A stretch of 64,000 nucleotides of DNA, from assembly GCA_963977525.1 (NCBI GenBank), contig CAXBPC010000012.1, forward strand, positions 1 through 64,000, in the 5' to 3' direction. Under the pieces are notes generated by a model. It was not told the origin of the DNA and ran no database searches. It saw only the letters and a program-made list of their open reading frames with translations. Shown piece after piece: positions 1 to 8,168 of the stretch. Each line of letters begins with the position of its first letter. The stretch's first letter is position 1. The stretch is from Ancylomarina sp963977525 (GTDB lineage Bacteria; Bacteroidota; Bacteroidia; Bacteroidales; Marinifilaceae). The position numbers and the translations under genes were made by a program.

Positions 1-187
1 ATCAAAAGAGAGCAGCATGACTTAACTTACTGTCCACATTTTTGTTGCAACTCCACGAAGTCGTTCCTGACAGAGTTGAAAACTTTAAAAGTTTAAAGTG
101 ACCTATTCTCCCTTCTAGGGGAGATGTCCGGAGGACAGAGGGGTGTTTGAAAAGATCAATTAGTCATTAAGTCAAAAATTTATTAAG
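1..187. other. Spacer upstream of ilvN with a quasi-palindromic repeat
   Basis: No gene is supported here; ilvB is expected just outside the window. Around 108-137 there are two nested inverted repeats: CTCCC (108-112) with GGGAG (119-123), then TGTCC (125-129) with GGACA (133-137). Compact palindromic spacer repeats of this kind are common between Bacteroidota genes. Their role is unknown. Confidence 0.4.
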
Positions 188-709
188 ATGAAAGAGTATA
201 CAATAACCATATTTTCAGAGAATGAAATAGGATTGCTTAATGAAGTGAGTATCGTTTTTTCAAGAAGAAAAATAAATATTGAAAGTATAACAGCCTCAGA
301 ATCGGAAGTGAAAGGCGTTTTTCGTTATACGATAGTGGCTTTTGTAGAGGAGTCAAAAATTGAAAATACGGTGCTCCAGCTTGAAAAGATTATCGGCGTA
401 TTTAAAGCACTTTACTTTGAGGCCGAAGAGATTGTTCATCAAGAGGTCGCTTTGTATAAGATTGCTAACACAACTAAGTTGAATGGAAATCTGGAATCTT
501 TAGTAAGAAATAATGGAGCTAAAATTCTAACTGTAAGTCCTGATTTTCTTGTAATCGAGAGAGTTGGTTATAAGGCTGATAATCAAGAATTGTTTCATGA
601 ATTGGAGCAATATGGGGTTCTACAATTTGCACGATCAGGTCGTGTAGCAGTTTCGACCTTACAGAAAGATTTTACATCATATTTAAAGGAATTGGTGGAA
701 GTAAGCTAA
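188..709 (+). CDS. ilvN: Acetolactate synthase small (regulatory) subunit
   Basis: Regulatory subunit of acetohydroxyacid synthase, the first shared enzyme of valine, leucine and isoleucine synthesis; in this family it binds valine and gives feedback inhibition. The 173-residue protein has an N-terminal ACT domain (about residues 4-75, with SENEIGLLNEVSIVFSRR and INIESI typical of IlvN/IlvH) and a shorter C-terminal domain (residues 80-165). The length fits the family. The ATG at 188 follows an A/T-rich leader with no strong ribosome site, usual in Bacteroidota. It precedes ilvC by about 200 bp, and the catalytic subunit ilvB is presumably just upstream. Confidence 0.93.
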   Translation: MKEYTITIFSENEIGLLNEVSIVFSRRKINIESITASESEVKGVFRYTIVAFVEESKIENTVLQLEKIIGVFKALYFEAEEIVHQEVALYKIANTTKLNGNLESLVRNNGAKILTVSPDFLVIERVGYKADNQELFHELEQYGVLQFARSGRVAVSTLQKDFTSYLKELVEVS

Positions 710-912
710 TACAGAATTAAGAATTATGAGTTACGAATTATGAATTACGAGTGAAACTCGGGAGGAATAATAAGTGTATATAACAAGCCTGAAGGGCTTG
801 AACAAGAAATAAATAAATAATAATAAAGATTTAGAGTTTAGTGTGTGAGATGATAAATCTCATTCCGAAAGCTTTCGGAACTAAGATCTCGAATCTCAAA
901 TCTAAAAGAAAG
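710..912 (+). repeat. Spacer with reiterated 7-nt phrase before ilvC
   Basis: The ilvN-ilvC spacer carries a run of near-identical units of the form ATTATGA/ATTACGA/GTTACGA at about 712-751, followed by a short inverted repeat (GAGT...ACTC). No gene is supported. An in-frame GTG at 841 would add 24 residues to IlvC, but these do not match the family N-terminus. Confidence 0.4.
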
Positions 913-1959
913 ATGGCAACAATAAATTTTGGTGGAACAGACGAACAAGTAGTAACACGTGAAGAATTCTCATTGGAAAAAGCACGTGAGGTAATGAAGG
1001 ACGAAACCATTGCTGTAATTGGTTATGGCGTTCAAGGTCCAGGTCAGTCGCTAAATCTTAAAGACAATGGCTTTAACGTAATTGTTGGTCAGCGTAAAGA
1101 ATCTAAAACTTGGGATAAAGCTGTTGCTGATGGTTGGGTTCCTGGTAAAGATCTTTTCGAGATTGAGGAAGCTTTAGATAGAGCAACTGTAATTCAATAC
1201 CTATTATCAGATGCGGGTCAGATAGCTGTTTGGCCAACTGTTCAGAAATATTTGAAGCCGGGTAAGGCTCTTTATTTCTCACACGGTTTTGGTATCACTT
1301 ACAAAGAACGAACTAATATTATACCTCCAGCAGATGTTGATGTAATCCTTGTTGCGCCTAAGGGATCAGGAACAAGTTTGCGTCGTATGTTCCTTGAGGG
1401 ACGTGGATTGAATTCTTCATACGCTATCTTCCAAGATGCAACAGGTCGTGCTTTTGATCGTGTAGTTGCTTTGGGAGTTGGTGTAGGATCGGGTTACCTT
1501 TTCGAAACTACCTTCAAACGTGAGGTTTATTCTGATCTTACTGGTGAGCGTGGAACTTTGATGGGATGTATCCAAGGAATATTTGCAGCTCAGTACGATG
1601 TATTACGTGCTAATGGTCATTCTCCATCAGAGGCTTTCAACGAAACTGTTGAGGAATTAACTCAAAGTTTGATGCCTTTGGTTGCTGAAAATGGAATGGA
1701 TTGGATGTATGCGAATACGTCAACTACTGCACAGCGTGGTGCACTAGATTGGTGGAAGCCTTTCCGAGATGCGACTAAGCCAGTTTTCGAAAAGCTATAC
1801 AAGGAAGTAGAAGCAGGTAAAGAAGCGCAACGTTCAATTGATTCTAACTCTCAGGATGATTACCGTGTGAAGTTAGATGCTGAATTGGAAGAATTACGCG
1901 AAAGCGAAATGTGGCAAGCTGGAACAGCCGTTCGTAAGCTTCGTCCAGAAAATAACTAG
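913..1959 (+). CDS. ilvC: Ketol-acid reductoisomerase (NAD(P)+)
   Basis: Converts 2-acetolactate or 2-aceto-2-hydroxybutyrate to the dihydroxy acid, the second common step of branched-chain amino-acid synthesis. I start it at the ATG at 913 (MATINFGGTDE), which gives 348 residues and matches the Bacteroidota family N-terminus; a GTG at 841 would give an atypical 24-residue extension. The Rossmann motif GYGVQGPGQ (about residues 37-45), the catalytic region APKGSG and the C-terminal knotted domain with SDLTGERG and ESEMWQAGTAVRKLRPE are all intact. It lies in the ilvN-ilvC-ilvA order. Confidence 0.96.
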   Translation: MATINFGGTDEQVVTREEFSLEKAREVMKDETIAVIGYGVQGPGQSLNLKDNGFNVIVGQRKESKTWDKAVADGWVPGKDLFEIEEALDRATVIQYLLSDAGQIAVWPTVQKYLKPGKALYFSHGFGITYKERTNIIPPADVDVILVAPKGSGTSLRRMFLEGRGLNSSYAIFQDATGRAFDRVVALGVGVGSGYLFETTFKREVYSDLTGERGTLMGCIQGIFAAQYDVLRANGHSPSEAFNETVEELTQSLMPLVAENGMDWMYANTSTTAQRGALDWWKPFRDATKPVFEKLYKEVEAGKEAQRSIDSNSQDDYRVKLDAELEELRESEMWQAGTAVRKLRPENN

Positions 1960-2029
1960 AGGCTAAAATCTAGTTGTGATGTGTGAACGAAAGTCCACTC
2001 AATTGTTAATTTGCAACCAACTGTTAGTG

Positions 2030-2047
2030 CCCCAAATTCATTTGGGG
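2030..2047. repeat. Short perfect hairpin in the ilvC-ilvA spacer
   Basis: CCCCAAAT (2030-2037) is the exact inverse of ATTTGGGG (2040-2047). No T-run follows, so it is not a standard intrinsic terminator. It may be an mRNA-processing or stability hairpin between two genes of one operon. Confidence 0.4.
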
Positions 2048-2146
2048 TACTAATAGTACACCAAGCTACCATGTAAACAGCTATTGTTTATATTGAAGAA
2101 TGTAGGATAAGTGGTTCGAATTCTTTGAATTTAAAAAAAGGAAATT

Positions 2147-3412
2147 GTGTCAGAAAATACGAAAGAATATTATCCGAAAATGTCGGAGATAGTCAAGGCG
2201 AATCAGAAGGTTCAGGATGTCTCTGTGACAACTCCTCTACTCAAGAATCTAAATTTATCTGAACGATATCAGGCAAACATCCATCTGAAAAGGGAAGATT
2301 TGCAGCTTGTTCGTTCTTATAAGATTAGAGGAGCTTACAACAAAATATCAAGCCTGACTAAGGCGAATTTAGACAGGGGAATTGTTTGTGCTAGTGCAGG
2401 TAATCATGCTCAAGGTGTGGCCTATTCTTGTCAGAAGTTGAAATGCTTCGGAAGTATTTACATGCCTGAAACGACACCTAGCCAGAAAATTAAGCAAGTG
2501 AAAATGTTTGGAGGTGAGTATGTTGAAGTTTTCCTAACGGGAGATACTTTCGATGATGCTTCATTTAAGGCAATTGCTGATGCCAAAGAGTCTGGTAAAA
2601 CCTTTATTCACCCATTTGATGATCCTAAAACTATTGAAGGACAGGGAACTATTGGCTTAGAAATATTGCAACAATTTACTGATCCCATTGATTATTTAAT
2701 TCTGCCTATTGGTGGTGGTGGTTTGGCTTCAGGGGTAGGTGCTTGGTTTAAAGAATTTAGTCCTGATACTAAGATTATTGGTGTTGAGCCAGAAGGTGCA
2801 CCATCCATGAAGTTGGCTTTGGATAATAAGTGTAATCTTGCTCTTGAAAAAATTGATCGCTTTGTAGATGGTGCCGCTGTTCAAAAAGTAGGTAATTATA
2901 CGTGGAAGATTTGCGAAAAGGTTCTGGATGATGTTCTCGTTGTTCCAGAAGGTTTAATCTGCTCGACCATATTACGTTTGTACAACGAAGATGCTATTGT
3001 TGCCGAACCTGCTGGCGTGATGTCTATTGCTGCCTTGGAATTGTTGGGCGATAAAATTGAAGGTAAAAACGTTGTTTGTGTCCTTAGTGGAAGCAATAAC
3101 GATATTACTCGCATGGAAGAAATAAAAGAGCGAAGTCTTCTATATGAAGGTTTGAAGCATTATTTCATTGTCCGTTTCCCACAAAGATCAGGAGCTCTAA
3201 AAGAATTTGTGACCGATGTACTTGATACTGGAGATGACATTACCCACTTTGAATATTACAAGAAAAGTAGTCGTGAAAAAGGACCTGCTGTAATTGGAAT
3301 TGAAGTTCAAAAGCCAGAAGGTTTACAGCGCCTACAAGAAAGAATGAGAGATCGAAATTTCATTTTCGAATATCTTAACGACAAAACTGATTTGTTTCAG
3401 TTTATCGTTTAA
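2147..3412 (+). CDS. ilvA: Threonine ammonia-lyase (threonine dehydratase), biosynthetic
   Basis: PLP enzyme that deaminates threonine to 2-oxobutanoate, the committed step to isoleucine. The catalytic PLP domain (about residues 20-320) has the lysine motif SYKIRGAYN, the phosphate-binding SAGNHAQGVAYS, and the glycine loop LPIGGGGLASG. An ACT-like regulatory domain (about residues 335-420) starts near FIVRFPQRSGALKEFV. At 421 residues it is the short, single-regulatory-domain form. The GTG at 2147 is preceded by AAAAAAAGGAAATT and is the best start; no nearby ATG gives the usual N-terminus. It closes the ilv block and is followed by a strong terminator. Confidence 0.94.
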   Translation: MSENTKEYYPKMSEIVKANQKVQDVSVTTPLLKNLNLSERYQANIHLKREDLQLVRSYKIRGAYNKISSLTKANLDRGIVCASAGNHAQGVAYSCQKLKCFGSIYMPETTPSQKIKQVKMFGGEYVEVFLTGDTFDDASFKAIADAKESGKTFIHPFDDPKTIEGQGTIGLEILQQFTDPIDYLILPIGGGGLASGVGAWFKEFSPDTKIIGVEPEGAPSMKLALDNKCNLALEKIDRFVDGAAVQKVGNYTWKICEKVLDDVLVVPEGLICSTILRLYNEDAIVAEPAGVMSIAALELLGDKIEGKNVVCVLSGSNNDITRMEEIKERSLLYEGLKHYFIVRFPQRSGALKEFVTDVLDTGDDITHFEYYKKSSREKGPAVIGIEVQKPEGLQRLQERMRDRNFIFEYLNDKTDLFQFIV

Positions 3413-3440
3413 CTATTGACCAATAAGCATGAATTGTGAA

Positions 3441-3479
3441 AATAGGAGATCGCTTTATAGCTGATCTCCTATTTTTTTT
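3441..3479 (+). terminator. Intrinsic terminator after ilvA
   Basis: An 11-bp perfect stem, AATAGGAGATC (3441-3451) with GATCTCCTATT (3463-3473 region), is followed by a run of eight Ts. It ends the ilv unit and separates it transcriptionally from leuA. Confidence 0.85.
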
Positions 3480-3586
3480 GCTCAGTTTAAATGAAAATAT
3501 AAGTTGTTGTATCAATTAAATATCAAAACACTTCATATTCAATTTTAACATCTAAGAGAGTTTCATTTAAGCAGAATAGAGTCAAT

Positions 3587-3900
3587 CTGATGGAGTTTAT
3601 GCGCCTACTTTTTCATTCGGCAGCTACCTGATAGAGTTTATATGGTTGCTTTTTCATCCGGCAGTTACCTGATGGAGTTTATACGGTCTATTTTTCACTC
3701 GGCGGCTACCTGATGGAGTTTATGCAGTCAATTTTTTACACGGCAGCTATCTGATGGAGTTTATACGGTTGCTTTTCATCCGGCAGCTACCTGATGGAGT
3801 TTATGCGGTTGATTTTTCACTCGGCGGCTACCTGATGGAGTTTATATGGTCCATTTTTCATATGGTTACCTGATGGAGTTTATACGACTGCTTTTGATGC
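3587..3900. repeat. Tandem array of eight 41-bp repeats
   Basis: The phrase CTGATGGAGTTTAT starts at 3587, 3628, 3669, 3710, 3751, 3791, 3832 and 3870, so the period is 41 bp (two units are 38 and 40 bp). Copy 3628 reads GATAGAG. Units are imperfect; the second and third resemble the fifth and sixth, suggesting a higher-order period of about 123 bp. No open frame persists through it. The rest of 3480-4118 holds no recognisable gene. Confidence 0.85.
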
Positions 3901-4118
3901 TGCCTCGTATTTTGTGTAAAGATTATTTTGAAATTTAATTGGTGTTAGTTGTAAAAATATTGTTGGGTTACCCATGTTTTTAGAAATGATGTTTGTCTTG
4001 CATGTGCTTACCTTTAAGCTTATTAGTGTATTGTGTGCTTGGAGGCTTGTGTTGTTATAATGATTTGAAGATCGTAGTTATATGGAATTATTTGTTTTCA
4101 CTCAGCCTGTTTAATTTT

Positions 4119-4126
4119 TAGGTTTG
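4119..4126 (+). promoter_or_regulatory. Probable -7 element of the leu operon promoter
   Basis: TAGGTTTG is an exact match to the Bacteroidota -7 consensus TAnnTTTG. It lies 57 bp before the leader-peptide start, so transcription would begin near 4133. The -33 element is weak: a TTTG is at 4091-4094, some 24 bp upstream instead of about 18-19. Confidence 0.45.
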
Positions 4127-4182
4127 TTCAGCAATTGAGAAGATCTCTCGATTCTAAAGTATCACAGAAAAGAAAAAATATC

Positions 4183-4266
4183 ATGAATACAAATACTATT
4201 CTTATTGATTTAATTCTCAGTCTCGACCTTACTCTTAAGGGATCGACAGGGAAGACTGTGCTATAA
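4183..4266 (+). CDS. leu operon leader peptide
   Basis: A 27-codon frame (ATG 4183, TAA 4264-4266) preceded by an A-rich leader. It holds seven leucines (six within codons 7-18, alternating with Ile, Asp, Ser and Thr), three isoleucines, one valine and five threonines. This composition, the position 102 bp before leuA, and the overlap with a switchable RNA structure fit a classical attenuation leader: ribosomes short of Leu-tRNA stall in codons 7-18. It is too short for ordinary gene finding. The call is inferred from composition and structure. Confidence 0.75.
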   Translation: MNTNTILIDLILSLDLTLKGSTGKTVL

Positions 4267-4326
4267 TTTGAATCAAGATTCTTGATAATTATACGAAGTT
4301 CTTCCCACAAGGAAGGATTTTTTTTT
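4249..4326 (+). promoter_or_regulatory. Transcription attenuator: antiterminator and terminator of leuA
   Basis: Three segments form exclusive pairs. GGGAAGA (4249-4255), inside the end of the leader-peptide frame, is a perfect 7-nt complement of TCTTCCC (4300-4306). That segment also pairs as TTCTTCC (4299-4305) with GGAAGGA (4311-4317; one G-U pair), directly followed by nine Ts (4318-4326), an intrinsic terminator. A ribosome reaching the stop codon would cover 4249-4255 and allow the terminator. A ribosome stalled at the Leu codons would leave it free and let the antiterminator form. A further 6-bp hairpin, ATCAAG/CTTGAT, lies at 4272-4286. Confidence 0.72.
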
Positions 4327-4368
4327 GCTATTAATCGAATAATACTTAAACCACAAATATTAAAAAAG

Positions 4369-5862
4369 ATGAGTGATAGAATATATGTTTTCGACACGAC
4401 TTTGCGCGATGGGGAACAAGTTCCAGGTTGCCAATTAAATACTATTGAAAAGATTGAAGTCGCAAGAACACTTGAAGCTTTGGGCGTTGATGTGATTGAA
4501 GCAGGTTTTCCTGTTTCGAGTCCAGGAGATTTTCAATCGGTGGTCGAAATAGCTAAAGCTGTAAGTAATCCTATTGTGTGTGCATTGACTCGTGCAGTAG
4601 AAAAAGATATTGATGTTGCAGCTCAGGCACTTAAATTTGCTAAAAGAGGTCGTATCCATACGGGTATTGGAACATCGCCTTATCATATTTTTAATAAGCT
4701 TAATTCTAATCCTGAAGAAATTATAGAAAGAGCTGTTAGAGCTGTGAAATATGCGAAACGCTATGTTGAAGATGTTGAGTTTTATGCTGAAGATGCAGGT
4801 CGCTCGGATAATGAATACTTAGCTAGAGTTGTTGAGGCTGTTATAAAAGCTGGAGCAACAGTAATAAATATTCCAGATACAACAGGATATTGTTTGCCTA
4901 GTGAGTATGGTGAGAAAATTAAATACTTGATGGAGAATGTGTCGAATGTACACAAGGCAATTTTGTCAACGCATTGTCATAACGATTTGGGAATGGCTAC
5001 AGCCAACTCTTTGAGTGGAGCACTTAATGGAGCACGTCAGGTTGAGGTGACTTTGAATGGTATTGGCGAGCGAGCTGGGAATACGTCTCTTGAAGAGGTT
5101 GTGATGGCTATTAAAACGCATCATGGTTTGCCATTCCATACCGAAATTAATTCTAAAGGGATTTATGAGGCTAGTCGTTTGGTTTCTTCATTGATGAATA
5201 TGCCAGTTCAAGCGAATAAAGCTATTGTTGGACGTAATGCTTTTGCACACTCATCTGGTATCCATCAGGATGGTGTGTTGAAGAATCGCGAGAATTATGA
5301 GATTATCGATCCAGCTGATGTGGGAATTAAGGAATCAGCAATCATCTTGTCTGCAAGAAGTGGACGAGCAGCTTTGAATCATCATCTTGAAGAGATGGGC
5401 TATAAGTTGAATAAGGAAGAGTTGGATGATGCCTATAATAGATTCTTGGTGATGGCTGATGAGAGAAAGAATATTAATGAGCACGATTTGTCTGAGTTAA
5501 TGGGAGATCATGAATCAGAGACAAAATCAGTAGAGCTGGAATTGTTGCAAGTAGTAGCTGGTAAATCGACTATTCCTATGGCAACTGTTCATCTTAAAAT
5601 TAGAGGAGAATCTTGCGCAGCAACTGCCGAAGGGAATGGACCTATTGACGCCTGTTTTAATGCAGTGAAGAAGTTGATCAAACAGAATTTTTCTTTGGAG
5701 GAATTTCTTGTTCAAGCTTTGACTAGAGGTAGTGATGATCTTGGGAAAGTACATGTTCAATTGGATCATAAAGGGAAAATGTATTATGGATTCGGAGCCA
5801 ATATCGACATTGTAACAGCTTCGGTTGAGGCATTGGTTGATGCCTTAGCTAAGGTGGTGTAA
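4369..5862 (+). CDS. leuA: 2-Isopropylmalate synthase
   Basis: Condenses acetyl-CoA with 2-oxoisovalerate, the first committed step of leucine synthesis. I start it at the ATG at 4369 (MSDRIYVFDTTLRDGEQVPG), giving 497 residues. A TTG at 4282 would add 29 unlikely residues and would start inside the attenuator. The HMGL-like TIM barrel has FDTTLRDGEQ near the N-terminus and the metal ligands STHCHNDLGMATAN. The C-terminal LeuA dimer/allosteric domain (from about residue 385) begins near SVELELLQVVAG and suggests leucine feedback inhibition. First gene of leuA-leuC-leuD-leuB behind the attenuator. Confidence 0.95.
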   Translation: MSDRIYVFDTTLRDGEQVPGCQLNTIEKIEVARTLEALGVDVIEAGFPVSSPGDFQSVVEIAKAVSNPIVCALTRAVEKDIDVAAQALKFAKRGRIHTGIGTSPYHIFNKLNSNPEEIIERAVRAVKYAKRYVEDVEFYAEDAGRSDNEYLARVVEAVIKAGATVINIPDTTGYCLPSEYGEKIKYLMENVSNVHKAILSTHCHNDLGMATANSLSGALNGARQVEVTLNGIGERAGNTSLEEVVMAIKTHHGLPFHTEINSKGIYEASRLVSSLMNMPVQANKAIVGRNAFAHSSGIHQDGVLKNRENYEIIDPADVGIKESAIILSARSGRAALNHHLEEMGYKLNKEELDDAYNRFLVMADERKNINEHDLSELMGDHESETKSVELELLQVVAGKSTIPMATVHLKIRGESCAATAEGNGPIDACFNAVKKLIKQNFSLEEFLVQALTRGSDDLGKVHVQLDHKGKMYYGFGANIDIVTASVEALVDALAKVV

Positions 5863-5955
5863 GGATAAAGATATTAAAGGTTAAAGGATAGAGCTTGCTG
5901 AGCGGAGTCGAAGCAAATTTTAAAAATTAACTACTCACATACAAAATTAAACAAG
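5863..5955 (+). repeat. leuA-leuC spacer with inverted phrase
   Basis: The short spacer includes a quasi-palindrome at about 5892-5914 (GCTTGCTGAGCGGAGTCGAAGC), in which GCTT pairs with AAGC and inner bases partly pair. No T-run follows. Confidence 0.35.
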
Positions 5956-7356
5956 TTGAAAGCAACAACATTATTTGATAAGGTCTGGGATGCACACGTG
6001 GTAGAGCATGTTGCAGGTGGTCCTAATATCGTATATATCGACAAGCATTTGATTCATGAGGTAACGAGCCCTCAGGCTTTTTCGGGACTTGAAGCAAGAG
6101 GTTTAAAGGTCTTTAGACCAGAAAGAACGATTGCTACACCTGATCACAATGTACCAACGGTAAATCAGCATTTGCCCATAGCCGATGAACAGTCACGCAT
6201 TCAGGTTGAGACTTTGCAAGCTAATTGCGAGAAGAATAATATTGAAATGTATGGATTGAATCATCCAAACAATGGTATTGTTCATGTGGTTGGACCAGAG
6301 ATGGGACATACGCAACCTGGCATGACCATGGTTTGTGGCGATAGTCATACTTCTACTCATGGTGCTTTTGGAGCTGTAGCTTTCGGAATCGGAACATCTG
6401 AGGTTGAGATGGTATTTGCAACGCAATGCATTATGCAATCGAAGCCAAAAAAGATGAAAATTACGCTTGGTGGCGAGCTTGGTAAAGGCGTTTCGGCAAA
6501 GGACTTGACACTTTATGTTATTGCCCAATTGGGAACAGGTGGAGCTACTGGCTATTTCGTTGAATATGCAGGTTCGGCAGTTCGTTCTTTGACTATGGAA
6601 GGCAGAATGACCGTTTGTAATATGAGTATCGAAATGGGTGCTCGTGGTGGTATGATTGCTCCTGATGAAACCACTTTTGAATATATGAAAGGTAGAGCTC
6701 ATGCGCCTAAAGGCGGGGCATGGGACGAGAAACTTGCCTATTGGAAAACGCTGAAGTCCGATGATGGTGCTGAGTTTGATAAGGAATATAGCTTTAAAGC
6801 TGAAGATATTGAACCTATGATTACCTATGGAACGAATCCAGGTATGGGAATGGGAATTACTCAAAGTATTCCTGCTGAAGCTGATATTCCAGTTTCAGAA
6901 CTTCCATCTATAAAGCAGTCATTGGCTTATATGGATTATCAGTTGGGAACTAAGATTCTTGGAAAGAAGATAGATTACGTTTTTTTAGGTTCTTGTACTA
7001 ATGGTAGAATTGAAGATATTCGAGCGTTTGCTTCTTTGGTAAAAGGACATAAGAAGGTTGATTCAGTTACAGCGTGGATTGTGCCTGGTTCTAAAAAGGT
7101 CGAAAAACAAGCCATTGAAGAGGGATTAGTTGAGGTATTGAAGGCTTCAGGTTTTGAATTTAGACAACCAGGTTGTTCGGCTTGTTTGGCTATGAATGAT
7201 GATAAAGTACCTGCTGGTAAATACAGTGTGTCAACATCGAATAGAAACTTTGAAGGTAGACAAGGACCAGGATCTCGTACGTTATTGGCAAGTCCTCTTA
7301 CAGCCGCAGCCGCCGCAATAACGGGAGTTGTAACCGATCCGAGGGATTTCTTATAG
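5956..7356 (+). CDS. leuC: 3-Isopropylmalate dehydratase large subunit
   Basis: The [4Fe-4S] subunit of isopropylmalate isomerase, which interconverts 2- and 3-isopropylmalate with LeuD. At 466 residues it is full length. The cluster-binding cysteines are visible: one in FLGSCTNGRIEDI (about residue 347) and two in RQPGCSACLAMN (about residues 407-410). GDSHTSTHGAFG and FEGRQGPGSRT are further aconitase-family signatures. The start is TTG at 5956; the next residues (KATTLFDKVWDAHVV) match the family N-terminus and no ATG is available nearby, so I accept the rare start. Confidence 0.95.
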   Translation: MKATTLFDKVWDAHVVEHVAGGPNIVYIDKHLIHEVTSPQAFSGLEARGLKVFRPERTIATPDHNVPTVNQHLPIADEQSRIQVETLQANCEKNNIEMYGLNHPNNGIVHVVGPEMGHTQPGMTMVCGDSHTSTHGAFGAVAFGIGTSEVEMVFATQCIMQSKPKKMKITLGGELGKGVSAKDLTLYVIAQLGTGGATGYFVEYAGSAVRSLTMEGRMTVCNMSIEMGARGGMIAPDETTFEYMKGRAHAPKGGAWDEKLAYWKTLKSDDGAEFDKEYSFKAEDIEPMITYGTNPGMGMGITQSIPAEADIPVSELPSIKQSLAYMDYQLGTKILGKKIDYVFLGSCTNGRIEDIRAFASLVKGHKKVDSVTAWIVPGSKKVEKQAIEEGLVEVLKASGFEFRQPGCSACLAMNDDKVPAGKYSVSTSNRNFEGRQGPGSRTLLASPLTAAAAAITGVVTDPRDFL

Positions 7357-7371
7357 TATTAAAATAATTAA

Positions 7372-7462
7372 TGACTAAAGTACTTAGAGTGCCTTGAGTA
7401 TTTACAAATAATACAACTCATTAACTCTAAGTATTCATAAATACTTTAAGTACTTATACACA
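7372..7462 (+). repeat. leuC-leuD spacer with 10-bp inverted repeat
   Basis: TACTTAGAGT (7381-7390) is the exact inverse of ACTCTAAGTA (7424-7433). Variants of AAGTACTT and AAATACTT recur around it. It looks like a reiterated, partly self-complementary spacer phrase. No gene is present. Confidence 0.4.
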
Positions 7463-7484
7463 GTTTACCAACTAAAAAAACATC

Positions 7485-8066
7485 ATGTCTGTAGATAAAT
7501 TTATATTAATAGAAGCATCATGTGTGCCACTTCCCAACGAGAATGTGGATACAGATCAAATTATACCTGCTCGTTTTCTTAAAGCAACTAGCCGTGACGG
7601 ATTCGGGGAGAACCTATTTCGTGATTGGCGTTTTTCACCTTCTGGCGAGCCAATTAAAGGTTTCGTATTAAATCAAGCTGAGTATTCAGGGAAGGTTCTT
7701 GTAGCTGGAAAGAATTTTGGTTGTGGATCATCAAGAGAGCATGCAGCTTGGGCAATTGCAGATTATGGCTTCAAAGTTGTAATCAGTAGTTTCTTTGCAG
7801 ATATTTTTAGAAATAATGCGTTGAATAATGGCGTGTTGCCAATTCAGGTAAGTCCCGAATTTCTTGAGAAACTATTCAAAGCTATAGAAACAGATAATTC
7901 TCAAAAGGTTTTAGTTAACCTAGAGAAACAAGAGTTGACCTATAATAATGAATCGTGCGGTTTCGAAATCAATCCGTATAAAAAAGATTGTCTCTTAAAT
8001 GGTTTTGATGATATCGATTATTTGATCAATAAAAAGGAAAAGATTCAGGACTTTGAAGTTCAATAA
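7485..8066 (+). CDS. leuD: 3-Isopropylmalate dehydratase small subunit
   Basis: Swivel-domain subunit that pairs with LeuC. The 193-residue protein has NVDTDQIIPARFLK (about residues 19-32) and FGCGSSREHAAWAI (about residues 77-90), the substrate-binding loops of the small subunit. Length is typical. The ATG at 7485 follows an A-run. Directly downstream of leuC, so both halves of the isomerase are co-expressed. Confidence 0.95.
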   Translation: MSVDKFILIEASCVPLPNENVDTDQIIPARFLKATSRDGFGENLFRDWRFSPSGEPIKGFVLNQAEYSGKVLVAGKNFGCGSSREHAAWAIADYGFKVVISSFFADIFRNNALNNGVLPIQVSPEFLEKLFKAIETDNSQKVLVNLEKQELTYNNESCGFEINPYKKDCLLNGFDDIDYLINKKEKIQDFEVQ

Positions 8067-8168
8067 GGTTAAAGGTCGTGTTGATTCGTCATTATTGGAA
8101 TTCAGGACTTTTTGACCTTAAGACTTTTCGACTTGACAGCACATTCATAAAACAAAAAATAACAAAAC
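8067..8168 (+). repeat. leuD-leuB spacer with reiterated phrase
   Basis: The spacer contains AAAGGTC (near 8073) facing GACCTTAA (near 8112) and repeated GACTTTT-like words (8105-8135). It appears partly self-complementary. No gene is supported. Confidence 0.3.

Noticed and set aside
841..912. GTG start giving IlvC an extra 24 residues
   Set aside because: The extension does not match the family and reads like spacer; the ATG at 913 gives the usual length.
3587..3900. CRISPR array
   Set aside because: Units are contiguous with no unique spacers, similarity spreads across the whole unit, and no cas genes are present.
4282..4368. TTG start adding 29 residues to LeuA
   Set aside because: It begins inside the attenuator terminator; residues are not family-like.
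6193..6864. Long minus-strand frame inside leuC
   Set aside because: Composition (His/Ser/Cys-rich) is typical of an antisense shadow of a conserved gene; leuC on the plus strand is certain.
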